The notes: generated by a model not told the origin, from the letters alone. A DNA stretch of 64,000 nt from Rhodococcus sp. HNM0563 (GCF_012726195.1 NZ_JAASAF010000013.1:62001-126000), one strand, 5' to 3'. Numbered from the stretch's first letter, positions 1 through 10,823 are shown. Numbers and translations: made by a program.

Positions 1-580
1 GGGCGATCACTGCCTCCTGCGCATCCTCGGGCCCGTCGGAGAGAATCATCTCGTCGCCGCGGGTCCGCACGGTGGTAGCAGAGGAGGGCGGATGGAACAC
101 CGCGACGCCGCGGATGGCGTCGGATATCGCGCCGAGGGACGCTTTCGCCGAGTGATCGACGGCGCCTTGTTCCGCGTCCTGCGCCTGGTCGCGCACTATC
201 GCGAGCCAGCAGCCGGCCGTCTCGTCCGACACGGTCCAGTTCTCCAGCGGCCACAATTCGGTATAACCCTCGTCCATACCGGGGATACGGCGCGTCAGGT
301 CCAGCGCTGTATCGAGGTCATCGGCCGCGAAGACGTAGAAACCACCGACCACCACCTCGGCCAGCTCAGCGAAGGGGCCGTCCGTGATCAGCGGTGCACC
401 ATCCGATCGGCGGATGGTCACCGCATCCACCGACGGGTACAGAGCAGCCCCGCCCACGATCGCCGCGCCCGCGTATTTCCCGAACTCGTCATGGAGAGCG
501 ACCTCCGCGTCGAATTCGTCGGTTCCGGGTACGACCTCCGGCCCGATCTCCGGACCCACCAACAGCGCGAGAAAGTCCAT
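1..580 (-). CDS. YCII/DGPF-domain protein, 3' end cut by window
   Basis: The gene reads right to left from an ATG at 580 and runs off position 1, so only the first 193 codons are visible. A purine-rich GAGAGG lies about 9 nt upstream of the ATG. The translation opens MDFLALLVGPE and contains ITDGPFAE followed by GGFYVFAADD, the signature of the YCII-related (DGPF) fold, a small dimeric alpha/beta barrel. Many family members sit beside ECF sigma factors; none is visible here, and the partner could lie beyond the window edge. The visible length already exceeds a single roughly 100-residue YCII domain, so a second domain is present. No enzymatic role can be assigned. Confidence 0.75.
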   Translation of the reverse strand, partial: MDFLALLVGPEIGPEVVPGTDEFDAEVALHDEFGKYAGAAIVGGAALYPSVDAVTIRRSDGAPLITDGPFAELAEVVVGGFYVFAADDLDTALDLTRRIPGMDEGYTELWPLENWTVSDETAGCWLAIVRDQAQDAEQGAVDHSAKASLGAISDAIRGVAVFHPPSSATTVRTRGDEMILSDGPEDAQEAVIA

Positions 581-630
581 GATTGCCATCCTCTCGTGTC
601 CGTGAGGAGCAGGAAAGCCCCTCACCATGA

Positions 631-2661
<2,031 letters not shown>

Positions 2662-2680
2662 CGAAACGATCAGCTCCCCC

Positions 2681-2717
2681 GAACGCGTCGGGGCCCCGAC
2701 GGGGCCCCGACGCGTTC
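2681..2717 (+). terminator. Strong hairpin terminator after leuA
   Basis: A perfect 17-bp inverted repeat (2681-2697 with 2701-2717, 3-nt loop GAC) begins 20 nt after the leuA stop. It lacks a U-tract, typical of high-GC actinobacterial terminators. Confidence 0.8.
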
Positions 2718-2895
2718 GTCGTCCGGCCCTGGAGAACTCAGAGTTCGCATTCCCCTGCAACAGGACAATCCCGGCTGTAATCTGCGGATGGCATCTCGAC
2801 TCGATCGCGTTCTGCATTCCGGAAAAACGCGATACTCCGTCGAAATCCGAACTGGGTTCGTGCACATGATGGTCCATACGTAGACGGAGAATTGC

Positions 2896-3273
2896 ATGGA
2901 ATTCTGGGACATCATCTGGTACATAATCGTATGCTTCGCCTTCATCGCTTACCTGATCATGCTGTGGATGATCATCAGCGACCTGTTCCGGAATCGGGAA
3001 CAGTCCGGCTGGGTCAAGGCGATCTGGATCGTCTTCCTGTTCATCGTCCCGTGGCTCACCGCCCTGGTGTACCTGATCGTGCACGGCGACGGAATGGCGA
3101 AGCGGTCGGCCCGCGAAGCGGCCGAGTTCAAGTCGGCACAGGACAACTACATTCGGGACGTCGCAGGAAAGAAGTCTCCTGCGGAACACATCGCGGATGC
3201 GAAGGCACTCCTCGATTCAGGCACGATCACCGAGGACGAGTTCCAAGCCCTCAAGGCGAAAGCTCTGGCCTGA
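2896..3273 (+). CDS. Two-TM membrane protein with SHOCT domain
   Basis: The 125-aa protein begins MEFWDIIWYI and has two N-terminal transmembrane helices (about residues 5-27 and 40-62), resembling the PLDc_N-type membrane module. A short cytoplasmic linker precedes a C-terminal SHOCT segment (about 93-124: LLDSGTITEDEFQALKAKAL), a small helical oligomerisation motif. A GGAG lies upstream of the ATG. Such proteins are common in actinobacteria with no established function. It stands alone between the leuA terminator and murT. Confidence 0.8.
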   Translation: MEFWDIIWYIIVCFAFIAYLIMLWMIISDLFRNREQSGWVKAIWIVFLFIVPWLTALVYLIVHGDGMAKRSAREAAEFKSAQDNYIRDVAGKKSPAEHIADAKALLDSGTITEDEFQALKAKALA

Positions 3274-3386
3274 TCCTCGCTGATCCGCCCCGATCGGCGT
3301 GATCGAACCGCGTCGCGCGAACATGATCTCATCGCGCCGATCGGGCAGGGTACGAGTCCGTAACACGGCTGTGGAAAACTCGGCGC

Positions 3387-4640
3387 GTGGCTACAACGAC
3401 GGGGATCTCGGCTCGCGGGCGCATCGCGTTGCGCGCGGCCGAAGCAGCTGCGTGGGCATCACGCAAAGCCGGACGCGGCAACGGGTCCATGATCGGCGGG
3501 CTCATCGCCCTCAAAATCGATCCGGGGCTGATGACGCAGCTCGGTCGCGGGCGCCGCACCGTGCTGGTGACCGGCACCAACGGAAAGTCCACGACCACGC
3601 GGATGACCGCGGCCGCGCTCGAAACCATCGACGCCGTCGTGACCCAACCCGATGGTGCGAACATGGACGCGGGCATCGTGTCGGCTCTCGCCGCGAACCG
3701 CACCGCGCGACTCGCCGCCATCGAGGTCGACGAACTCCACACGCCGCATGTCGCCGATTCGCTGGGGCCCGAAGCGATCGTGCTGCTCAACCTCACCCGA
3801 GATCAGCTCGACCGCGTCGGCGAGATCAACATGATCGAGCGCAGACTTCGCGCGGGGCTGCAGGGGCACACCAACGCAACGATCATCGCCAACTGCGACG
3901 ACGTGCTGGTGACCTCCGCTGCCTTCGACAATCCGAACGTCGTGTGGGTCGCCGCCGGAGCCGGGTGGGCCGGCGACTCGGTGAGCTGCCCCCGCACCGG
4001 CGAACCCATCGTGCGCGACGGCGACCACTGGTACAGCACTGGATCGGACTTCGCCCGTCCGACGCCCGACTGGTGGGTCGACGAAGACAATCTCCACGGG
4101 CCCGACGGCCTCGTTCTGCCTTTGAAACTGACCCTGCCCGGGCGTGCGAACCGCGGCAACGCGGCGCAGGCCGTCGCCGCCGCCGTCGCACTCGGTGCAG
4201 ATCCCGCGAAGGCTGCGGCAGCGACATCGGTGGTCGAAGAAGTTGCGGGACGCTACAAGACCGTGCAGGTCGGGCCACATTCGGTCCACATGCTCCTGGC
4301 GAAGAACCCCGCCGGCTGGCAGGAGGCACTGTCGATGATCGATCCGACCGTCGACGGCCTGGTGATCGCGGTCAATGGTCAGGTGCCGGACGGCGAGGAC
4401 CTGTCGTGGCTGTGGGATGTACGTTTCGAACACTTCGAGAATGTGCAGGTGGTCGCCGCAGGTGAGCGCGGCACCGACCTCGCCGTGCGGCTGACATACG
4501 CAGGAGTCGAGCACACACTCGTCGCGGATCCGCTGCGCGCCATCGCCTCGTGCCCTCCCGGACGCGTCGAGGTTCTCGCCAACTACACGGCGTTCCGGGA
4601 TCTGAACACCGCGATTGCCAAGGGGGCTACGAATGTCTGA
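3387..4640 (+). CDS. murT: Lipid II isoglutaminyl synthase subunit MurT
   Basis: This Mur-ligase-like subunit activates D-Glu of lipid II with ATP so that GatD-supplied ammonia makes D-isoglutamine in peptidoglycan. The 417-aa protein has the ATP loop TGTNGKST (62-69), the Mur ligase central domain, and a C-terminal MurT/DUF1727 domain including DYxxFRDLNTA-like residues (YTAFRDLNTA). It starts at GTG 3387. The gene overlaps gatD by 8 nt, indicating translational coupling to its obligate partner. The Cys4 zinc ribbon known from coccal MurT is degenerate: Cys201 remains in SCPRTG, but the following pair reads WYSTGSDF near 215-222. Zinc binding there is therefore doubtful. Confidence 0.95.
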   Translation: MATTTGISARGRIALRAAEAAAWASRKAGRGNGSMIGGLIALKIDPGLMTQLGRGRRTVLVTGTNGKSTTTRMTAAALETIDAVVTQPDGANMDAGIVSALAANRTARLAAIEVDELHTPHVADSLGPEAIVLLNLTRDQLDRVGEINMIERRLRAGLQGHTNATIIANCDDVLVTSAAFDNPNVVWVAAGAGWAGDSVSCPRTGEPIVRDGDHWYSTGSDFARPTPDWWVDEDNLHGPDGLVLPLKLTLPGRANRGNAAQAVAAAVALGADPAKAAAATSVVEEVAGRYKTVQVGPHSVHMLLAKNPAGWQEALSMIDPTVDGLVIAVNGQVPDGEDLSWLWDVRFEHFENVQVVAAGERGTDLAVRLTYAGVEHTLVADPLRAIASCPPGRVEVLANYTAFRDLNTAIAKGATNV

Positions 4641-5343
4641 GTCGACAGTGCGGATCGGCCTCGTCCTGCCCGATGTCATGGGCACCTACGGCGACGGAGG
4701 CAACGCACTGGTGTTGCGTCAGCGCCTCCGCATGCGCGGCCACAACGCCGAGATCATCGAGATCGGTCTGAACGATCCCGTCCCCGATTCACTCGACCTC
4801 TACACACTCGGCGGCGCCGAAGACGCGGCACAGCGCCTCGCGACACGCCACCTTCTGCGCTACCCAGGTCTGCAGAAGGCGGCGGAACGCGGCGCACCCG
4901 TCCTGGCGATCTGCGCGGCGATCCAGGTGCTCGGGCACTGGTACGAGACTTCGGCCGGTGAGCGCGTCGACGGTGTGGGGCTGCTCGACGCGACGACGTC
5001 ACCGCGTAAGACCCGGGCGATCGGGGAGATCGTCCTCACCCCGAGCATTCCGGGCCTCACCGCGCCGGTTTCCGGTTTCGAAAACCACAGGGGCGGAACG
5101 ACACTCGGACCCGATACGAAACCCCTCGGCAAGGTGACCCGAGGCGTGGGCAACGGCGTCGGCGACGGAAACGAAGGCGCGGTGCGGGGTTCGGTCTATG
5201 GAACATATCTGCACGGCCCTGTGCTGGCACGTAACCCCGAATTCGCCGACCACCTGCTCGCTCGCGCTCTGAACGTCGAGTCCCTGCCTCCGCTCGACCT
5301 ACCGGAGGTCGAGCAGCTCCGCCGAGAGCGACTGCGCGCGTAG
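4633..5343 (+). CDS. gatD: Lipid II isoglutaminyl synthase glutaminase subunit GatD
   Basis: A class I glutamine amidotransferase-like protein (236 aa) that releases ammonia from glutamine for MurT. The nucleophile Cys94 lies in VLAICAAIQVLG and the catalytic His194 in GTYLHGP; GFENHRGGT is the conserved segment typical of GatD/CobQ2. ATG 4633 is preferred over the in-frame TTG at 4615 because AGGGGG precedes it and the first conserved strand (VRIGLVLP) follows at once. It overlaps the end of murT by 8 nt. The stop is only 5 nt from the end of the convergent hydrolase gene. Confidence 0.95.
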   Translation: MSESTVRIGLVLPDVMGTYGDGGNALVLRQRLRMRGHNAEIIEIGLNDPVPDSLDLYTLGGAEDAAQRLATRHLLRYPGLQKAAERGAPVLAICAAIQVLGHWYETSAGERVDGVGLLDATTSPRKTRAIGEIVLTPSIPGLTAPVSGFENHRGGTTLGPDTKPLGKVTRGVGNGVGDGNEGAVRGSVYGTYLHGPVLARNPEFADHLLARALNVESLPPLDLPEVEQLRRERLRA

Positions 5344-5348
5344 AGGTC

Positions 5349-6188
5349 TCAGTTCTGTGCGACGTGTCCGAGAATCAGGGCGGCCAGTTCGTCCGGCACC
5401 TCATCGGGGATCCAGTGACTGACCCCAGCGAGTGTTTCGAGGCGATAGGGCGCCGCGACGTAGCGGGGGTTGGCGTCGACCGCGGCGCGCCCGATCGCAA
5501 CGTCGGCGTCGCTCCACACCATCAGCGTGGGCACCTCGACACGGCCGAGACTCGACCGCGGATCGGTCAGCGGTAGCGAGCGGTACCAGTTCAGCCCGCC
5601 TCGGACGGCAAGGCGATCACGCATGCGCTCCACGTCGCGCGCGGCGGCAGCCGGTGACTGTCCCGTCCTCCGCAGAACAGCGCTGCTCACCGCCGGGACG
5701 GTCAGCAACCTTTCCGGAATCCACGGCAACTGGAAAGCCAACATGTACCAGGACTTGAACAATTGCGTGCTGGTGATCATCGACCGCAGGAAGGCAGCGG
5801 GGTGGGGTACCGACACCGCGGTCAGCGTGCGCACCAGATCCGGATGCCGCGCGGCCGCCGCCCATGCGACGGCCGCACCCCAGTCGTGGCCCACCAGGTG
5901 AACGGGACCTCCCCCCGCCTTCGCGATGAGGGCCGCCACATCGGCGACGAGATGGAAGAGGCGATAGTCGCGCCGACGCAGGGGGCGCGCAGATGGGGAG
6001 TAGCCGCGCTGATCGGGCGTGATCGTGCGATATCCGGCCTCGTTCAATTTCGCCGCAACGCCGTCCCACGACCGCGAATCCTGCGGGAAGCCGTGCAGCA
6101 GAACGACCGGTTCGCCGTCGATCGGGCCTTGATCACGCACGTCGAATGTCAGGCCGTCGCGCATGACAGCGTCGATTCGCTCCCCCAC
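5349..6188 (-). CDS. Alpha/beta-fold hydrolase (epoxide hydrolase-like)
   Basis: The 279-aa protein has the alpha/beta-hydrolase core: oxyanion motif LLHGFPQDS (30-38), nucleophile Asp102 in VGHDWGAAVAW, and a C-terminal catalytic His258 in AGVSHWIP. An Asp nucleophile in HDWG points to the epoxide hydrolase/haloalkane dehalogenase branch rather than Ser esterases; the substrate cannot be told. It starts at GTG 6188 with GGAGGAG upstream. It is convergent with gatD and is the first gene of the long stretch that separates gatD from recR compared with mycobacterial order. Confidence 0.88.
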   Translation of the reverse strand: MGERIDAVMRDGLTFDVRDQGPIDGEPVVLLHGFPQDSRSWDGVAAKLNEAGYRTITPDQRGYSPSARPLRRRDYRLFHLVADVAALIAKAGGGPVHLVGHDWGAAVAWAAAARHPDLVRTLTAVSVPHPAAFLRSMITSTQLFKSWYMLAFQLPWIPERLLTVPAVSSAVLRRTGQSPAAAARDVERMRDRLAVRGGLNWYRSLPLTDPRSSLGRVEVPTLMVWSDADVAIGRAAVDANPRYVAAPYRLETLAGVSHWIPDEVPDELAALILGHVAQN

Positions 6189-6352
6189 CGAACTCCTCCC
6201 CGACCACCCCTGAACAGGGGTTCGGCCCGTCGATACGCTTTCGCGTTCTCCGGGCCGGATCTCTGCTTCACGAGCCTCTGTCGTCCTCGGACGTCTGCTC
6301 GATTCGCACTACCGATGTTATCTACATCACACCACCTGCGTCAAGAGGGCGC

Positions 6353-6414
6353 GTTGACTCATCCAAAGTGCCCGCGTAGCCCCCTACGTTGACTCATCCA
6401 ACAATGCCCGCCTG
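6353..6414 (+). repeat. Left IS end: two tandem copies of the terminal repeat
   Basis: Copy A (from 6353) and copy B (from 6389) share GTTGACTCATCCA followed by a TGCCCGC core (6369 and 6405). The 36-bp spacing suggests that two transposase protomers bind each end. Confidence 0.7.
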
Positions 6415-6473
6415 CGGCGTGTCACCCGAGGACGTGTCCGGGGTTGCGCTATCGCCGGAGGATGGGATTGACG

Positions 6474-7691
6474 ATGGTCGAACGCAAAGCCGTGACCAAG
6501 ACGATCGCGACCCGCTACACCCGGGCCGACAAGGCCGGCAAAGCGCGGATCCTGGACGAATTGTGCGCCACCACGGGTTGGCACCGAGATCATGCCCGCA
6601 AAGCGCTGCGCGTCGCGCTGCGACCGCAGGTGGTGCGCCCCCGGACTCCGCGGTCACCGAAGTACGGACCGAACGTCATAGCGGCACTGATCTTCTGCTG
6701 GGCGGTGTTGGGGATGCCCGCCGGTAAACGGCTCGCCCCGGTCCTGGGTGAGCTGGTGCCACGGCTGCGTCGGTTCGGTGAGTTGGACATCGATGACGCC
6801 ACCGCCGCGCTGCTGGTATCGATGTCGGCCGCGACCATCGATCGGCGTCTGGCCCCGGAACGGAAGAAACTCGAGTTGCGGGGTCGCAGTCACACCAAGC
6901 CGGGGTCGTTGCTCAAGTCGCAGATCCCGATCCGTACCTGGGCGCAGTGGGACGATGCGGTCCCGGGGTTCGTCGAGATCGACCTGGTCGGGCACGAGGG
7001 CGGCAACGCGGTCGGAGATCATGCCTACACACTGACGGTGACCGATATCGCCACCGGGTGGACCGAGAACCGCAGCGTGCGCAACAAGGCCCGCAGGTGG
7101 GTGATCGCCGCGCTGGACGAGATCGCGCAGGTCATGCCGTTCCCGGTCCTGGGAATCGACTCGGACAACGGGTCGGAGTTCATCAACTACCACCTGCTGA
7201 CATGGTGCCAGCAGCGCAAGGTCACCTTCACTCGGTCGCGTCCGGGCACTTCCAACGATGGTGCGCATGTCGAGCAGAAGAACTGGGCAATCGTGCGCAC
7301 GATCGTGGGTTATCACCGTTATGACACCGAAGCGGAGTTGTTGTTGCTCAACAGGATTTGGGTGTTGCAGTCGCGGTTGGCCAACTTCTTCTGTCCGCAG
7401 CAGCAACTGATCTCGAAGGTGCGCGACGGTGCGAAGGTGACCAAGAGGTACGACACCGCGACCACTCCGCACCGGCGTGCCGAGCGCCACGCGTGCGTCG
7501 GCGTCGAGGACAAGGCAATCCTGGTCGATAACTACGATCGGCTGAATCCTGCCGCACTCCAGCGGGGGATTCAGGCGCTGACCACCGAGTTGTTGGCAGT
7601 GACGATGAGCAAGAAGGGTCCGGCTCGGAAGGCCCTCGTCACGCGGGCATCCTCAGATGAGTCTACGAATCGGGTTTGCCGGGCATCTTGA
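6474..7691 (+). CDS. IS transposase with rve (DDE integrase) core
   Basis: The roughly 405-aa protein has an N-terminal helical DNA-binding region (WHRDHARKAL) and a retroviral-integrase-like catalytic core. The acidic triad is visible: Asp in FVEIDLVGHEGG, Asp in LGIDSDNGSEF, and Glu in NDGAHVEQKNW. It would cut and join the element ends. Starts at TTG 6468 or ATG 6474 are both possible; GGAGG at 6457-6461 fits either, and ATG is reported. The ORF stays open through the right terminal repeats, so coding and end sequences overlap. It appears intact and potentially active. Confidence 0.88.
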   Translation: MVERKAVTKTIATRYTRADKAGKARILDELCATTGWHRDHARKALRVALRPQVVRPRTPRSPKYGPNVIAALIFCWAVLGMPAGKRLAPVLGELVPRLRRFGELDIDDATAALLVSMSAATIDRRLAPERKKLELRGRSHTKPGSLLKSQIPIRTWAQWDDAVPGFVEIDLVGHEGGNAVGDHAYTLTVTDIATGWTENRSVRNKARRWVIAALDEIAQVMPFPVLGIDSDNGSEFINYHLLTWCQQRKVTFTRSRPGTSNDGAHVEQKNWAIVRTIVGYHRYDTEAELLLLNRIWVLQSRLANFFCPQQQLISKVRDGAKVTKRYDTATTPHRRAERHACVGVEDKAILVDNYDRLNPAALQRGIQALTTELLAVTMSKKGPARKALVTRASSDESTNRVCRAS

Positions 7692-7702
7692 CATGAGGCA
7701 AC
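7640..7702 (-). repeat. Right IS end: two inverted copies of the terminal repeat
   Basis: Reading the minus strand, GTTGCCTCATG (ending at 7702) and TAGACTCATCTG (ending at 7665) each lead into ATGCCCG. They mirror the two left copies with about 36-bp spacing. The inner copy matches left copy B at about 20 of 26 positions. Confidence 0.7.
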
Positions 7703-7783
7703 AGGGCAGACACGCCACCCCCTCGTCGGAACGGGCTGCATCCGCGCGCAGTCCCGGCTGCCCGTTTCGGGTACCGCGCACGC

Positions 7784-8371
7784 CTACCCACCCCGAGCAT
7801 CTCGTTCGGTGCGCGCGAGGGCAATGTTGTTGTAGAGCGCCGATCTCTTCAAACCCGTGTTCCTGCACAGTGTTTCGATTTTAAACTGTCGGGTCTCGTA
7901 CATTTGGAGCAGGTAAGCCCGTTCCTCCGGGGTGAGCTTGTGCGTCCGGCCTTTCATCTTGCCCGCTGCGGTGGCGGCAGCAATGGCATCCCTGGTCCGA
8001 CTACGGATCAGGTCCGACTCGAATTCGGCCATCAGCCCAAGTATGCCGATGAACATCTTTCCCATCGGATCAGTCGGGTCGTAGACCTTGCCGTCGATCG
8101 ACAAGGCCACTCCGCGGGCGGCGAGACGTTCGACGGTCTCGTGGAGGTCGCGTGCGGATCGGGAGAGCCGGTCGAGTTTGGTGACGCAGAACTCGTCGCC
8201 TTCGCGGCTGGCGTTGATCGCGTTCTCGAGTCCGGGCCGCTTCGCCTGGCGGCCACTGACGCCGTGGTCGATGTAGACCCGGTCGCGGTCGACGCCGACC
8301 TTCTCGAGCAGTCCGATCTGGACGGAGGTGTCCTGCCGGACGGTGCTGCACCGCGCGTACCCGATTTTCAT
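7784..8371 (-). CDS. Serine recombinase (resolvase/invertase family)
   Basis: The 195-aa protein begins MKIGYARCSTVRQD, with nucleophile Ser9. It carries the resolvase-domain motifs FCVTKLDRLSRS and GKMFIGILGLMAEFESDLI, then the hinge GRTHKLTPEE and a C-terminal helix-turn-helix (TLCRNTGLKRSALYNNIA). Size and order match Tn3-type small serine resolvases. ATG 8371 was chosen over an upstream in-frame start because GGAGGGG lies just before it and the beta-1 strand begins there. It probably belonged to a transposon or plasmid now lost; no adjoining Tn3 transposase is seen. Confidence 0.9.
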   Translation of the reverse strand: MKIGYARCSTVRQDTSVQIGLLEKVGVDRDRVYIDHGVSGRQAKRPGLENAINASREGDEFCVTKLDRLSRSARDLHETVERLAARGVALSIDGKVYDPTDPMGKMFIGILGLMAEFESDLIRSRTRDAIAAATAAGKMKGRTHKLTPEERAYLLQMYETRQFKIETLCRNTGLKRSALYNNIALARTERDARGG

Positions 8372-8887
8372 ACCCCTCCACCCTGCTGGACCCGATTCGT
8401 CCACTTGAGACTACGGGAAATTGGACAATATCAGTGGACACTCCTAGTGGACGGTCGAGCCGGAAAAACGGCAGGGTCAATCGCACTCAGAGGCCCGTTC
8501 GCCGCCGTCCGGCATGACGATGGTCAAAATGCACACCCGAACGCGCAGGAAGCCTCTCAGACGGTTTTCGGAAACTCACCTGGGATCGCGCGACTCGAGA
8601 CGATCGGACCGGACCGTTGCTTCCGGGCTGTGGCACCGCTGAGTAGCGAGGCGCGAAGTACACACCACTTCCGACCTCAAAAGATCAGAAGACCTCAGCA
8701 CAACACCCCGTTGGGCCAGGTCGTCACGCACACAGAGTCGGGTCGGCTGCTGCGGGAGCTGAAGCTCGGGCCCCGGACGAACTGGTACTCGCACTAGCCT
8801 CGTCTCGCCCTCAACCCCCGCCACCTCCCGGCCACCGGCCACTCCCGCTCGGTTCCACAGACTAGAGGCGTGCACTCAGCCATATCC
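8372..8887. other. Intergenic stretch between recombinase and ISL3 remnant
   Basis: About 515 bp without a convincing gene. Directly upstream of the recombinase, GTGGAC occurs twice (around 8424-8450: GTGGACACTCCTAGTGGAC), which could be part of a res-type recombination site. The rest shows only short ORFs with no recognisable protein and is probably degraded mobile-element DNA. Confidence 0.4.
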
Positions 8888-10310
8888 GGCTCTTCGCAGT
8901 TGGTAGGGGCGGGTGTCGACCGACCCCGCTGCCGTGTCGGTGATTGAAAAAGGGCCAGCGCCCTTGTGAGCTGGGTGTTCTCAGGCATCCAGGACAGCAA
9001 GGAACGCGGGCATGCACCACGGTAGTTCATTGCTGCTCGATCTCGACGGCGTCGTCGTCGAATCGGTGCAGCGCACGGTCGACGGTACCCGGATCGTGCA
9101 GATCGCGACGGCACCGCAGTGGGTCGGGGTCTGCCCGGAGTGCGGACAGAAGTCCACGCATTCGAAAGGGTTGGGTCACCACCAGACCACGGGACGTCCA
9201 GGTGGGGCCGGACCGTCCGCTACTTGTATGGAAGAAGCGGAAATGGATGTGCACCAACATCACCTGCGGGAGGAAGGTGTTCACCGAGTCGACGCCGGGG
9301 GTGCCGCCCCGGGCACGGGTCACCCCACGAGCGAAGATTCTGCTGGCCGACGCGGTCCTCGACGGGGACCGGTCGGTGTCCGCGGTCGCCGGCGACTACG
9401 GGTGCGCCTGGCACACCGTCCACGACCACCTCGTCGTGGTCGCCGACGCCGCCCTGGGCGACGAACCCGAACCGGTGGCCGTCCTCGGGATCGACGAGAC
9501 CCGACGTGGGAAGGCGAAATGGAAACTTGCCCCGAGATCGGGGAACGGAGATGGGTGGACCGGTGGGACACCGGACTGGTCGATCTGACCGGCGATCAAG
9601 GGTTGCTGGCGCAGGTCAACGGCCGCACCTCCGCGGTGGTGATCGACTGGTTCGACGCCCGCGACGAGACGTGGAAGGCGCAGATCACCCATGTCGCGAT
9701 CGATATGTCGTCCGTGTATGCGAAGGCGGTGCGCGAGGCGTTGCCGCACGCACAGTTGGTGGTGGACCGGTTCCACCTGGTCAAGAAGGCCAACGAGATG
9801 GTCGATACCGTCCGACGCCGGGGCACCCAAGCCGAGCGGGGTCGGCGCGGCCGCAAGAGCGATGTCGAATGGATCAATCGCCGCCGGCTGCTGCGGGCCG
9901 CGGAGCGCCTGACCGACGAGCAACGATCGACACTGTTCGAGAAGCTGACCTCCGCCGACCCGCACGGGGACATCGCCGCCGCGTGGATCGCGAAGGAAAT
10001 GCTGCGGGATGTGTTGCGCTGCACCGACCGTGGTGGTCTGCGATACGAGATCCGAGATGCGCTGCACCGGTTCTACACGTTCTGCGCGGCGTACCGGGTC
10101 CCGGAGATCGGCAAGCTGGCGGCGACCATCTCGGCGTGGCAGGAACCGATGATCCTCGCGATCACCTCCGGCCTGTCCAACGCGCGCAGCGAAGGCTACA
10201 ACCGCATCGTCAAGCACGTCGGCCGCATCGCGTTCGGATTCCGCACCCCGGAGAACCAACGCCGCCGGGTACGGTGGGCCTGCACTCGACGGTCACGTCG
10301 GGTCGCACCC
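8888..10310 (+). mobile_element. ISL3-family IS remnant, right end missing
   Basis: The left end starts GGCTCTTCGCAGTTGG at 8888, matching the GGCTCTTC ends of actinobacterial ISL3 elements. The transposase follows. No matching inverted right end (GAAGAGCC) is present downstream. ISL3 similarity stops at about 10310, where an ISAs1-type fragment begins with CAGGGCCCC. Confidence 0.7.
9012..10310 (+). pseudogene. ISL3-family transposase, two frameshifts and lost C-terminus
   Basis: The N-terminus (MHHGSSLLLDLDG, zinc motif VCPECGQKS) is in one frame. Around 9160-9170 the sequence jumps to another frame carrying KWMCTNITCGRKVFTES, a helix-turn-helix and GIDETRRGKAKW. Near 9525-9545 it returns to the first frame with VDRWDTGLVDLTGDQG, AQLVVDRFHLVKKAN and NARSEGYNRIVKHVGR. 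Combined, the pieces cover almost a full ISL3 transposase (DDE_Tnp_ISL3). The ORF then runs into unrelated sequence at about 10311. Two compensating indels plus truncation make it a pseudogene; sequencing error could explain the indels but not the lost right end. Confidence 0.85.
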
Positions 10311-10505
10311 CAGGGCCCCGGAATTGTCGGTTTCATGAGGTCAAGGCCAGCGCGAGCGCCTGATCGGGATGGCGGGCATGGTGCCGCAACCCGGCAGCGA
10401 TGTTGTCCCATCCAGCCAGGCGCAAAAGACCGACCGCAATGTTGCGGCACGTGGCCATGATCCGAGGGGCCTGACCAGTACGAACCTGTGAGCTTCTAGG
10501 CGACT
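10311..10505 (-). pseudogene. ISAs1-type transposase C-terminal fragment
   Basis: On the minus strand an open frame ending at a TGA (10335-10333) reads [19 protein letters not shown], then [19 protein letters not shown] and a short tail. This is the typical C-terminus of ISAs1/IS4-like actinobacterial transposases. The IS end is probably CAGGGCCCCGG at 10311. All upstream coding sequence is missing; the similarity ends near 10505 where an AT-richer patch begins. The fragment directly abuts the broken ISL3 element, so one event probably truncated both. Confidence 0.6.
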
Positions 10506-10508
10506 GCC

Positions 10509-10739
10509 CTAGGGATCCTCACCTCCAGCCGGTTGTATTTTGAGGGCATTGAACCTATATCCATCGATATTAGTGGAAGGCTCCCATTCGAAGTACACTT
10601 CCTGACCGGGACTCAATTCATGAAATCCCTTCATATCGATGACGCTAAAGTGCGCCCAGCAGCCACCTGGGGTGTCCTCCGATTCGATCACACCCCACCC
10701 GTCCGTTTTTTTCCAGAATGTAACTGACCCAACGCTCAT
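10509..10739 (-). CDS. Divergent cold-shock-domain protein (76 aa)
   Basis: Starting at ATG 10739 the protein opens [20 protein letters not shown] and carries [11 protein letters not shown] and [12 protein letters not shown]. This is a cold-shock domain in which the RNP1 KGFGFI-type motif is DGWGVI and RNP2 is CWAHF. Cold-shock proteins bind single-stranded RNA/DNA; this one is diverged, so binding is uncertain. An in-frame start 12 codons upstream exists, but the fold begins here and GGTGAAG precedes the ATG. Base composition is clearly less GC-rich than the surroundings, which with the adjoining IS fragments indicates recent transfer. Confidence 0.7.
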   Translation of the reverse strand: MSVGSVTFWKKTDGWGVIESEDTPGGCWAHFSVIDMKGFHELSPGQEVYFEWEPSTNIDGYRFNALKIQPAGGEDP

Positions 10740-10823
10740 CAACTTCACCACCATATTAGTCGATCCCACTCTCATGATGCATAGGAATCACGCATCAAAG
10801 TCGAGCACTGTATACACAAAATA

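Larger units (their letters stand above)
6353..7702 (+). mobile_element. Insertion sequence (~1.35 kb) with doubled terminal repeats
   Basis: The element is bounded by two tandem copies of a terminal repeat at each end. Left copies begin GTTGACTCATCC at 6353 and 6389; right copies, inverted, lie at 7640-7665 and 7677-7702. The TGCCCG cores are 36 bp apart on the left and about 36 bp apart on the right. It encodes one rve-type transposase. AGGGC occurs at 6346-6350 and 7703-7707 and may be a 5-bp target duplication, though two extra bases sit at the left border. Family is not assigned; an IS481/IS1202-like group is possible. Confidence 0.75.

Noticed and set aside
7904-8797. 297-codon plus-strand ORF across the recombinase and its upstream region
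   Set aside because: Most of it is antisense to the serine recombinase; the remainder shows no protein family and no good start.
9012-10460. Reading the ISL3 transposase as one intact 482-aa protein
   Set aside because: The zinc-binding and HTH segments are in another frame, and the C-terminal 40 codons are antisense to an ISAs1-type fragment.
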